From Candidatus Zhuqueibacterota bacterium (GTDB lineage Bacteria > Zhuqueibacterota > Zhuqueibacteria > Residuimicrobiales > Krinioviventaceae), in contig JAFGKD010000005.1 of assembly GCA_016928775.1 (NCBI GenBank), positions 1 to 37,550 on the forward strand: a stretch of DNA of 37,550 bases, in the 5' to 3' direction. The position numbers were made by a program, and so were the translations under genes. The notes below the pieces were generated by a model. The model was not told the origin of the DNA. It did no database searches and worked only from the letters and a program-made list of their open reading frames with translations. Of this stretch, positions 8,315 through 14,874 are shown piece after piece; the stretch's first letter is position 1; the number at the start of each line of letters is the position of its first letter.

Positions 8315-8440
8315 ACTGTCACCTGATATTGATGAAATGTGCCGATGAAGGAAGCTATGTGTTTAATATATTGTTTCATCGAACAAATGCAAATAAAATA
8401 TAATCTGACCTCTATTATTCGCAAACTTTTCACCCAGCGC

Positions 8441-8590
8441 GGCCTTTGGCCGCAGCCAAATTACAAGCCACGGATGAACACGGATTTTTCGGTTTTACTT
8501 CGAGAAGGCTTTGGGATTGCAGGCTAAAAAGGCTTAAAATGAATGATATTATCCGTGTTTCATCCGTGAACATCCGTGGCTCATAAACTT
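8441..8590. repeat. Dispersed repeat, family B, copy 2
   Basis: This copy begins with the same GGCCTTTGGCCGCAGCCAAA as copy 1 at 3420. It carries the CACGGATGAACACGGATTT block, an internal TTCGAGAAGGCTTTG, and the right end ATCCGTGTTTCATCCGTG with CCGTGGCTCATAAA. It is in the same orientation as copy 1, 5,021 bases away. An overlapping 62-codon open frame is not a gene. Confidence 0.9.
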
Positions 8591-8706
8591 TGCTAAAAAA
8601 ACACGATGTTGCAGATGTGTAGTACGGATGAAAACGGATTTTTCGGCTTTGCTTCGAGAAAGCTTTGCGGCTGGAGGTTGAAAAATATTAAATTGAATGA
8701 ATCATT
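8591..8706. repeat. Dispersed repeat, family B, partial copy 3 fused to copy 2
   Basis: Immediately after copy 2, the linker CTTTGCTAAAAAAACACGAT leads into TAGTACGGATGAAAACGGAT and then TTTTTCGGCTTTGCTTCGAG. This repeats the middle part of the element and breaks off near the stop codon of the YciH gene. The same linker appears at 17358-17400, so it belongs to the repeat family rather than to chance. Copies 2 and 3 together fill the gap from 8315 to 8706. Confidence 0.8.
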
Positions 8707-9042
8707 CTAAGAAATCCTTACTCCCATTTCTCGCAGTACCATCGCCACTTTTTCTCGATGATCCCCCTGGATTTCAATTTGTCCTTGTTTCGCTGTGCCG
8801 CCAGTACCGATTCTTTGCTTGAGCGTTTTTGCGATCGTTGCCAATTGAAAGGGATTGACCTTCAGCCCTCGGACAATTGTCACGGTTTTGCCCTTGCGAC
8901 CTTTACGCTCAATGACCAGTGTGGCTGTTTGGCCGGACAGCGGTCTGTCCTCAATAGTTTGACAAACGCATTCGTACTGGCCGCAGACTGGGCATTTACG
9001 TTTTGTCGGATCAGTTGAATAAACAAGAGTATCTTTGCTCAT
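8707..9042 (-). CDS. yciH: YciH/SUI1 (eIF1-like) translation factor
   Basis: The 111-residue protein carries the SUI1 fold in its C-terminal 75 residues. The recognisable parts are RKGRKGKTVTIVRGL, the TIAKTLKQRIGTGGTAK turn and IEIQGDHREKV. Bacterial members resemble eukaryotic initiation factor eIF1 and bind the small ribosomal subunit; E. coli YciH influences start-site selection and has been linked to stress. The N-terminus carries a CPVC...CVC cluster (Cys17, 20, 25, 27), a probable zinc site found in many but not all homologues. Its ATG is three bases after the stop of the amidase gene with no clear ribosome site, so translation is probably coupled. Confidence 0.9.
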   Translation of the reverse strand: MSKDTLVYSTDPTKRKCPVCGQYECVCQTIEDRPLSGQTATLVIERKGRKGKTVTIVRGLKVNPFQLATIAKTLKQRIGTGGTAKQGQIEIQGDHREKVAMVLREMGVRIS

Positions 9043-9045
9043 TAG

Positions 9046-9903
9046 TTAGTCAATAATTTTGATATATTCTTTTTTCACCCAGCCCGTCTGTGATACGTGC
9101 ACTTGATACCAGCCTTTTTCTTCCTTGAGGATAGTGACCGTGGTATCGCGTGCCAGCGGCGCGCAGATGGGTTCCGCGTGATATTTGGGAGCTGCGCGAA
9201 AATTGAGACTTGAAGCCGTCACAATGCCTCTCTTTCTACCGTTGTTCAAAATCGAGTCCGGTGCTTCCGGATGCGAGATCGGCGCATCGGTGCTTCGGTC
9301 TTCCAGGAGCTGCGTGCGTAATTTGTCCAGCGGGAATGCCGGCCCGGGATCGATCTTGCGACCGGGTGAAATTTCCTCGTGCCCAACAATCGTAGAAATT
9401 CCATATTTGTCGCGCAAAACCTGACACACCTCAAACACACATATAATCTGCTTCTCGGTGTAGGCGTGCCAATAAGCTGGCGATAACTCGTTGCGGTGTG
9501 GTCCATAATAGACGTCTTCGGGTGGGATGAGGCCGCCATACCATGTTTTGTAAATGTCGCCACTCTTGCTCAATTTGCCGGCGTTATCTATCTCAATGCC
9601 AATGGAGTATTTATTCATGCCGGTTCGACCCCGCCACTCACTCTGGCCGGCATGCCAGGCGATTTTATTGAAGGGAATGAGCTGAGCGATACGACCATCG
9701 CGCCCGATAACCAAATGAGCTGAAGCTTTTACGTTTGGATCGCGGAGTGTGCTCACCGCACTTTCCAAAGAACCGAGGGCGGTGTAATGGATGACAAGTG
9801 TGTCCGGTAAATCCTCAGCATAAAATCCGCTATCCTTGTGCGCTGTGGCAATATATTCTACACTGTCGCCGGCTAAAATGTGTCGTACAACTTTATAGTC
9901 CAT
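9046..9903 (-). CDS. N-acetylmuramoyl-L-alanine amidase (AmpD/AmiD type) with SH3b domain
   Basis: The 285-residue protein has an amidase_2 catalytic domain (about 30-200). Zinc ligands are a histidine in VIHYTA (His39), a histidine in VGHEEISPGR and the aspartate in KIDPGPAF. This family cleaves the amide between MurNAc and L-alanine in peptidoglycan or in anhydro-muropeptides. A C-terminal bacterial SH3 domain (about 228-285, ending GWVKKEYIKI) should bind cell wall or muropeptide. No signal peptide is visible, which favours a cytoplasmic recycling role like AmpD, although the SH3 domain is more typical of exported enzymes. AAGGAGG lies five bases before the ATG. It heads a two-gene transcript with yciH. 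Confidence 0.88.
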   Translation of the reverse strand: MDYKVVRHILAGDSVEYIATAHKDSGFYAEDLPDTLVIHYTALGSLESAVSTLRDPNVKASAHLVIGRDGRIAQLIPFNKIAWHAGQSEWRGRTGMNKYSIGIEIDNAGKLSKSGDIYKTWYGGLIPPEDVYYGPHRNELSPAYWHAYTEKQIICVFEVCQVLRDKYGISTIVGHEEISPGRKIDPGPAFPLDKLRTQLLEDRSTDAPISHPEAPDSILNNGRKRGIVTASSLNFRAAPKYHAEPICAPLARDTTVTILKEEKGWYQVHVSQTGWVKKEYIKIID

Positions 9904-10253
9904 ACGGCCTCCTTTTTGTTCTCGGTTATCTTGTATCTCGAATAGACAAATATAAGAAAAATTAAAAAAATCTATAAGGATTTATATTGCCGGACGATGG
10001 AAAATTCTGTGAAATATGATGACATATTATTATTGACAGGATAACAGGATGCTTTTATAAAAGAAAAATCCGGCAGACCAAAAAGCGAAATCATAACCTG
10101 TCTTCTAATATTAAAATGTCACCGAATTTATGAAAAGCTGTCAAGTTTTTTTTATGGTGCGCGGCACGGTGGACTGGCGTGTACCTCAGGAATATACTAT
10201 GAACTTTTACCATTTGAGGGATTTGAACTGCGATGGATCGCGCGTTTTTAGCG
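9904..10253. other. Intergenic region with a possible decayed repeat
   Basis: No gene is seen in these 350 bases. Around 10033-10110 the plus strand reads TGACAGGATAACAGGATG and, after a gap, a degraded reverse complement ATAACCTGTC. This resembles the ACAGGAT-type dispersed repeats of environmental genomes, but only one half is intact. The promoter of the amidase gene should lie near 9904-9980, which is AT-rich. I could not identify it with confidence. Confidence 0.4.
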
Positions 10254-11687
10254 TTATTGGTCTTCTGACTTGTTTTTTTTGTTGAAAAGAGGAAAACCTT
10301 CCAGAGTTTTCTGAAACAATTCGGATGGAAAGATTGAAAATCCAGCTAAAAACGTCAGATTGCGGTAGGTACCCCGTTCTTTTTTTCGTTCTCCTAATAA
10401 AAGATTACTTTCGTGCGCGGTGTTGAAATCAACCGCTTGCAGGACGTTCTCTTGACCAAACGACGCACCCACACCGACAGTCACCTCCGAGCGCCACAAG
10501 CGAAACAACAGGCCTGCCATGATATGATAGATGTCCCAGGTTGTGATCGTGATGTCTGCTTGTGAATCCGGACTATTCGCTGAAAAATCGGTGGCAAAGC
10601 TGCCGTAAAGCTCGAACCGATCTGAAAAAGATCGTTGAATACCGAGACCAGCATTGGTGACAGCTTTGAGACAGTGCCTGACATTATTGTCATGGAAAAT
10701 CCCGATGGTTTGATTTGTAATCGTCGTCCCGTTCACAACATTATAGGTGTTCATCTCTTCAAACCATTCGGCTGAGACATGCAGGGTCATTTTACCAACC
10801 TTATACGACGCACCGATAGCGATAGAAAAAGGCGATTGGAAAACGCTTGCTGTTTCTTTTTGCTCACTGAATTGAACGTAATCCTGGCCGCTATAATCCG
10901 GAATCTTTTGTCCCAGAATGGCCTGATTCAAAAACGTTGTGCCTTTGCCGTATATCGAGAGGCTTGGTGTGGTCACATTCAATCCGAGTTTGAGGGGCGA
11001 CATATCGAGGGCAAGGCCGATCTTCCACAGCAAACGATAGTTATAAAAATTGAAATGTCGAATTGTCGAGGTTATCGCTGCGGTCTGAAGGTCTGTAAAA
11101 GCCTGGCTGTGTATTGAGGTGCGCTGTTTCTGAGAGCGATACGCCAGATAATTTGTTACACCGACTCCGAGAACCGGGGACAGTGCCGTGGACCAGGTGA
11201 AGCCAAACCAATTTTCGAACACATCCTGATCGATATAATATTCGCCGGAGAAATTTTCATCGCCGGGATGATAAAGGACATCTTTGCGAAATGAATCCCG
11301 GGTAAAAAGCCGCTCCTGGAAGCGATAACGTGTAAGCACGGAATAGGCCAATTTTGATGATTTCGCTTTTGTTGGGAAAAGACCGGCAATATAGTCAGGC
11401 GCTGGGGACAAGCGCAAGGCGCCAAGATCATTTTCCTCCCCAGCCGCCGATTCGAAAGTGAACGAAGTAAGGTTGTAAACCCAGCCGGTCATCAGGAATG
11501 CCGGATTCTTTGAGATACCCAATGCGCCGGGATTATAAAAGGTTGAGCTGATGTCGAGATGACTGCCGACAACGATCCCACCCAGCAGCGTAGATTCGGT
11601 ACCGTATTTATGGGTCCAGTAATGAGAATCTTGTGCGTTTAATCTAAATACTACGACGAGGATTATTAAAGTAGACAAGTATTTCAC
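10254..11687 (-). CDS. FadL/OmpP1-like outer-membrane beta-barrel protein
   Basis: The 477-residue protein starts with a signal peptide (KYLSTLIILVVVFRLNA, cleaved before QDS). The rest is made of alternating beta strands. The early segment with SSTFYNPGALGIS resembles the N-terminal hatch region of FadL/OmpP1 transporters, which carry hydrophobic compounds through the outer membrane. The match to FadL is weak; a PorV/PorQ-like or other barrel is possible. The GTG at 11687 is chosen because GAGGA lies a few bases upstream and the signal peptide follows directly. The longer frame from 11804 would put 39 untypical residues in front. It follows a leader with a hairpin and a small frame (11801-11900). 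Confidence 0.65.
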   Translation of the reverse strand: MKYLSTLIILVVVFRLNAQDSHYWTHKYGTESTLLGGIVVGSHLDISSTFYNPGALGISKNPAFLMTGWVYNLTSFTFESAAGEENDLGALRLSPAPDYIAGLFPTKAKSSKLAYSVLTRYRFQERLFTRDSFRKDVLYHPGDENFSGEYYIDQDVFENWFGFTWSTALSPVLGVGVTNYLAYRSQKQRTSIHSQAFTDLQTAAITSTIRHFNFYNYRLLWKIGLALDMSPLKLGLNVTTPSLSIYGKGTTFLNQAILGQKIPDYSGQDYVQFSEQKETASVFQSPFSIAIGASYKVGKMTLHVSAEWFEEMNTYNVVNGTTITNQTIGIFHDNNVRHCLKAVTNAGLGIQRSFSDRFELYGSFATDFSANSPDSQADITITTWDIYHIMAGLLFRLWRSEVTVGVGASFGQENVLQAVDFNTAHESNLLLGERKKERGTYRNLTFLAGFSIFPSELFQKTLEGFPLFNKKNKSEDQ

Positions 11688-11800
11688 GCTGTCCTCAAGA
11701 ATCGATAAATTCAGATGAAAAAGGCGAACAAGGCACACTACTCCGGAGATCAGGATTCGGCGTATTCGCCGCAAGAAATATACAAAGATAGGATGAGTTT

Positions 11801-11884
11801 TCAAAAAGGCAATAACAAAAAAAACGGCGCCAATCGCGGGGACGAATGGCGCCTCTGTGGGAGTAGTATGGAACGGGGTATCAT
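11801..11884 (-). CDS. Putative 27-residue leader peptide overlapping a terminator
   Basis: A 27-codon frame starts MIPRSILLPQRRHSS and ends in a hydrophobic tail. Its ribosome site GGGAGGTGA (11892-11900) is the closest match to the anti-Shine-Dalgarno in the window, with an ideal seven-base spacing. Its last third is encoded by the hairpin and U tract of a terminator (11817-11853), and its stop codon is beyond the U tract. Translation would therefore cover the terminator. I read it as a regulatory leader peptide upstream of the FadL-like gene; a real small membrane peptide is the alternative. It matches no family that I know. Confidence 0.45.
   Translation of the reverse strand: MIPRSILLPQRRHSSPRLAPFFLLLPF
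11817..11853 (-). terminator. Rho-independent terminator or attenuator in the FadL-like leader
   Basis: On the minus strand a stem of GGCGCCA with TGGCGCC, extended by inner TCG/CGA pairing, is followed by G and eight T residues (11817-11824). It is the best terminator in the 11.7-12.1 kb gap. It lies about 130 bases upstream of the FadL-like start and about 215 bases beyond the stop of the DUF3078 gene. It could end the upstream operon, attenuate the downstream gene, or both. Confidence 0.8.
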
Positions 11885-11998
11885 GTTACGTTCACCTCCC
11901 TTACAAGCAAGGCGCATGCCATAAAAAAAATCACTTGATGACAAAATCCCGCTTGAATATTGCGGATATTTATTGTGGCAATGGAATAAATGGACGCT

Positions 11999-12048
11999 AA
12001 ATCGCCAAATGCCCGATACCACTAATCGCGCTGGGCATTTGACGATTT
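11999..12048 (-). other. Strong 16-bp hairpin just after the DUF3078 stop codon
   Basis: The arms 11999-12014 and 12033-12048 pair over 16 bases with one mismatch, around an 18-base loop. The hairpin begins 18 bases after the stop at 12066 on the minus strand. No U tract follows, only TTT, so it is more likely an mRNA 3'-end stabiliser or a structured spacer than an intrinsic terminator. Confidence 0.65.
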
Positions 12049-12065
12049 GTGCACAAGAGAAACAG

Positions 12066-12908
12066 CTAAAAGAGGCTGTAGCTGATGCCAAGTCCCATCA
12101 CCTGCTTGAGCTGGCGCTTGGTCGAGATATCCTTGTCGTATAGCAATTTGACGTTAAAATTAAATGCAATAAACTTTGTAATTTTCGCCGTCAGGTCAGT
12201 GTCCCAAATGACGTCGATTTCATCGAATGCTTGCAGATTGGAAAATAGTTCGACTTTGGATTTAATGAGGCTGTTTTCCGAAATTTTGTAGTTAAAATCA
12301 ATGATACCCTCGGCACCAAACTCATTTTTTAATTTTTCCTTTTCTGTTGTCTCCGGATCATCTGAGTATTTGGTAAAATTATTCGTGACCGTTTGTTTCA
12401 TCGCCGCGCCGAGGCGTGCCTGGATGATGTCATTGGGCCTGTAAGCAAAACCAACGGCCTCGCGAAAGTAGCCGGGATCCAAAAAATTTGAGATCTCCGC
12501 TTTGGGCGTTTGTTCGTAATCGTAACCCGCTGCAAACTGGGTTTCGCCGGTGAACGAGACAAATGGATTGATGGTTTTCCAGAGTTTGAAAGCAAACACA
12601 CTTTCTATTTTCATCTCGTCAACCGATTTTTTGTATTCATCCTTGCCGCTTTTCGTTTGACCATACTCCAGTTTGCCAGTATTCGCCCAATTAAATTTTT
12701 CCCGGTCATTGACAAACTTGAGCCCGAGGCGAAACTGCCAGGCCGTGGAATTTTCGCCGCCTTGAGCATAGTTGTCAAATGTTGATTGAGTTAAATTCAG
12801 AGCAGCAGTTGCTTCCTTTTGCCAGCCGTAGGTGGGGGCCTCGTCTTGCGCATAGAGCAGGCTGGCAAAACATAAAATACAAAACACGCATAAAAGTTGC
12901 TTTTTCAC
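12066..12908 (-). CDS. DUF3078 outer-membrane protein
   Basis: The 280-residue protein has a signal peptide (KKQLLCVFCILCFASLLYA, cleaved before QDE). It continues with the DUF3078 signature: GWQKEATAALNLTQSTFDNYAQGGENS, then repeated amphipathic beta strands ending in GISYSLF with a terminal phenylalanine, as outer-membrane barrels do. DUF3078 is typical of Bacteroidota and relatives and has no known function. The GTG at 12908 is chosen because AAGGAG lies about seven bases before it and the signal peptide begins there. The in-frame ATG at 12950 would add 14 residues. It starts 45 bases after the stop of the sigma-54 activator gene and is probably in the same transcript. Confidence 0.8.
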   Translation of the reverse strand: MKKQLLCVFCILCFASLLYAQDEAPTYGWQKEATAALNLTQSTFDNYAQGGENSTAWQFRLGLKFVNDREKFNWANTGKLEYGQTKSGKDEYKKSVDEMKIESVFAFKLWKTINPFVSFTGETQFAAGYDYEQTPKAEISNFLDPGYFREAVGFAYRPNDIIQARLGAAMKQTVTNNFTKYSDDPETTEKEKLKNEFGAEGIIDFNYKISENSLIKSKVELFSNLQAFDEIDVIWDTDLTAKITKFIAFNFNVKLLYDKDISTKRQLKQVMGLGISYSLF

Positions 12909-12953
12909 GGGAGACTCCTTTCTATTATGTGCGTGAAGTGATTTAATCATCAG

Positions 12954-14333
12954 TTAAAGATTGTACTTTTTGAGCCTGTAGCGAAAAGTATCGAGCGACA
13001 ATCCCAGCAGTTTTGCTGCTTTGGTTTGATTGCCATCCGATCGTTCAAGCGCCTGCAACAAAAGCTTCTTCTCCAGCTCATAGAGCGATAGACCTCCTGT
13101 GGGGAGAGAAAATGTGTCATTGATCACACGGACTTTTTTCGCATCAATCGCATTATAGAGCAATAAATCGTCTTGTGTAATCATGTTGTTTTCGGCAAAT
13201 ATCACGGCACGTTCGATGACGTTACGAAGCTCACGCACATTGCCCGGCCATGCATAGTTCAATAATTTGGCTTCGGCATCCCTGGATAGTCCAATTATCT
13301 TTTTGCCAAAGTCGAATGAAAAGTAATTGAGATAATAGTTTGCCAGGATAATGACATCCTCTCCAAGCTCGCGGAGTGGCGGCAGTTCGTTAGAGACAAC
13401 GTTCAGGCGGTAAAACAGGTCTTGCCGGAATTCTTTGGCTTCAACCGCTTTTTTTAAATCTCGATTGGTCGCGGCAATGATTCGAACCTGTACGGTGTGC
13501 TCCTGCGTACTGCCCAATCGCCGAAAACGTTTCGTTTCCAGAAAAGATAGAAATTTGGCCTGCAAGGGGAGCGGGAGCTCACCGATTTCATCCAAAAACA
13601 GCGTGCCACCATTCGCTTCTTCAAGCAGACCTTTTTTACTGCTAAACGCATTGGTGAACGCACCCTTTTCATAGCCAAAAATCTCTGATTCGATGAGTGT
13701 ATCAGGTATCGATGCACAATTTATCTCGACAAATGGAGATTCCTCCTGCATGGATTTTTTGTGGATGGCATAGGCGACCAGATTTTTGCCGGTGCCACTC
13801 TCTCCGTATAACAGGATTGTTGTATTGCGAATTTTGGCAATTTTGTCAATAAAATCTTTAACCGCCTGAATTTTTTCCGATTTTCCATAAATCTCCTCGC
13901 CATAGCGATTTTGCAGTGTCGCAATATTGGCATGTAGCAGGCGAATTTCATTTTTTTGTTGCTGAACCTGTTGTTCCAGAGACGTTGCTGCGGTCGTGTC
14001 AGTGACAATGCACAACAGGTGTTGGCTGGATAAAGAGTCGTCTCGGTACGGGAACAGGGAAAGGGTGAAATAACGCAGCTTGTTTTCATCGGTGAGCCGG
14101 GTTAACTTTTCAAACTCGAATTTCTTGATCGATTTGAACAGGAGGTCGTGGATTTTGTCCTCTGATCCGACCAGCTCGGGAAAAATATCCCACAGCACGG
14201 CACTTTTTTTTTGCAGTCGACCACCGGTATATTGTGCCAACAGATTGCTGTTGTCTTTTAAAATATAATCCTGATCAAAAAAGCCAAAAGCAATTTTTGA
14301 TTCTCGTAGTATTTTTTCAAAAAACGCTGACAT
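12954..14333 (-). CDS. Sigma-54-dependent activator with N-terminal PAS domain
   Basis: The 459-residue protein has a PAS-like sensor domain (about 5-110) and a coiled-coil linker (115-145). A sigma-54 AAA+ domain follows (145-385: Walker A GESGTGKN at 177-184, Walker B GGTLFLDE at 242-249), then a Fis-type helix-turn-helix (about 415-459, with QTKAAKLLGLSLDTFRYRL). There is no receiver domain, so activity is probably set by a ligand or partner sensed by the PAS domain and not by a histidine kinase. The sigma-54 contact loop reads GAFTNA (224-229) instead of GAFTGA. The gene starts eight bases after the stop of the GTPase gene, so it is likely co-transcribed with it. I looked for a -24/-12 promoter near the operon and found none. 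Confidence 0.9.
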   Translation of the reverse strand: MSAFFEKILRESKIAFGFFDQDYILKDNSNLLAQYTGGRLQKKSAVLWDIFPELVGSEDKIHDLLFKSIKKFEFEKLTRLTDENKLRYFTLSLFPYRDDSLSSQHLLCIVTDTTAATSLEQQVQQQKNEIRLLHANIATLQNRYGEEIYGKSEKIQAVKDFIDKIAKIRNTTILLYGESGTGKNLVAYAIHKKSMQEESPFVEINCASIPDTLIESEIFGYEKGAFTNAFSSKKGLLEEANGGTLFLDEIGELPLPLQAKFLSFLETKRFRRLGSTQEHTVQVRIIAATNRDLKKAVEAKEFRQDLFYRLNVVSNELPPLRELGEDVIILANYYLNYFSFDFGKKIIGLSRDAEAKLLNYAWPGNVRELRNVIERAVIFAENNMITQDDLLLYNAIDAKKVRVINDTFSLPTGGLSLYELEKKLLLQALERSDGNQTKAAKLLGLSLDTFRYRLKKYNL

Positions 14334-14341
14334 TTTTCCTC

Positions 14342-14872
14342 TTACAAGAGCTTTTGTGCGAGTGTATGGAATAGCGCGTCAACATTTTCACCCGTTTTGG
14401 CGCTGGTAAAAAAGACCGGACAGCTCAAGTCCGCTGCTATACGTTCAATTTCGAGGCGCGATTCCTCTGTATGCGCCAGATCAGTTTTGTTGCCGGCAAG
14501 CACAATTTTGCTCTCCGGATTGATTTCTCGAAAGCCGCTGATCGTTTCTTCATAATCAATGAGAGATGCTCGACGCGTCAGGTCGAACACCATAATGGCA
14601 GCTTGGGAGCCGTGTAGATAAGTTTTGGTGACGGCGTCAAATTTCTCAACTTGCGCGAGATCCCAGAGAATCAAGTTCACTTGATACGCCTTTTGTGTCT
14701 CGGGATTTATAGTATCCAGGGATTTTGTTGCCAATTGCACACCAAGGGTTGAAAGATAGTCATCGCTAAATTGACTGTAGACAAACTGTCGCACCAAACT
14801 CGATTTGCCCACAGCAAAAGTTCCCAAAAGACACACTTTTTTGTTAATTTTCCCCGCTTTTGATTGTGGCAC
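14342..14872 (-). CDS. Ras/Rab-like small GTPase with altered switch II
   Basis: The 176-residue protein is a single small G domain. The P loop GTFAVGKSS is at 17-25, the switch I threonine is Thr42 in STLGV, the G4 motif NKTD is at 118-121 and the G5 motif SAK at 147-149. The overall pattern, including WDLA...FDLT, is Ras/Rab-like, similar to the prokaryotic Ras-superfamily proteins called Rup and MglA. The switch II motif is DLAQV (71-75) where Ras and Rab have DTAGQ. Both the invariant glycine and the catalytic glutamine are therefore replaced. No lipidation motif is visible. It sits two bases after the longin/BON/OmpA gene, whose cytoplasmic longin-like domain is a plausible partner. Confidence 0.88.
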   Translation of the reverse strand: MPQSKAGKINKKVCLLGTFAVGKSSLVRQFVYSQFSDDYLSTLGVQLATKSLDTINPETQKAYQVNLILWDLAQVEKFDAVTKTYLHGSQAAIMVFDLTRRASLIDYEETISGFREINPESKIVLAGNKTDLAHTEESRLEIERIAADLSCPVFFTSAKTGENVDALFHTLAQKLL

Positions 14873-14874
14873 AC

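Noticed and set aside
14642..14668. Frameshift or sequencing error explaining DLAQV in the GTPase
   Set aside because: The surrounding residues align without gaps to WDTAGQEKF-type sequences and the frame is open on both sides.
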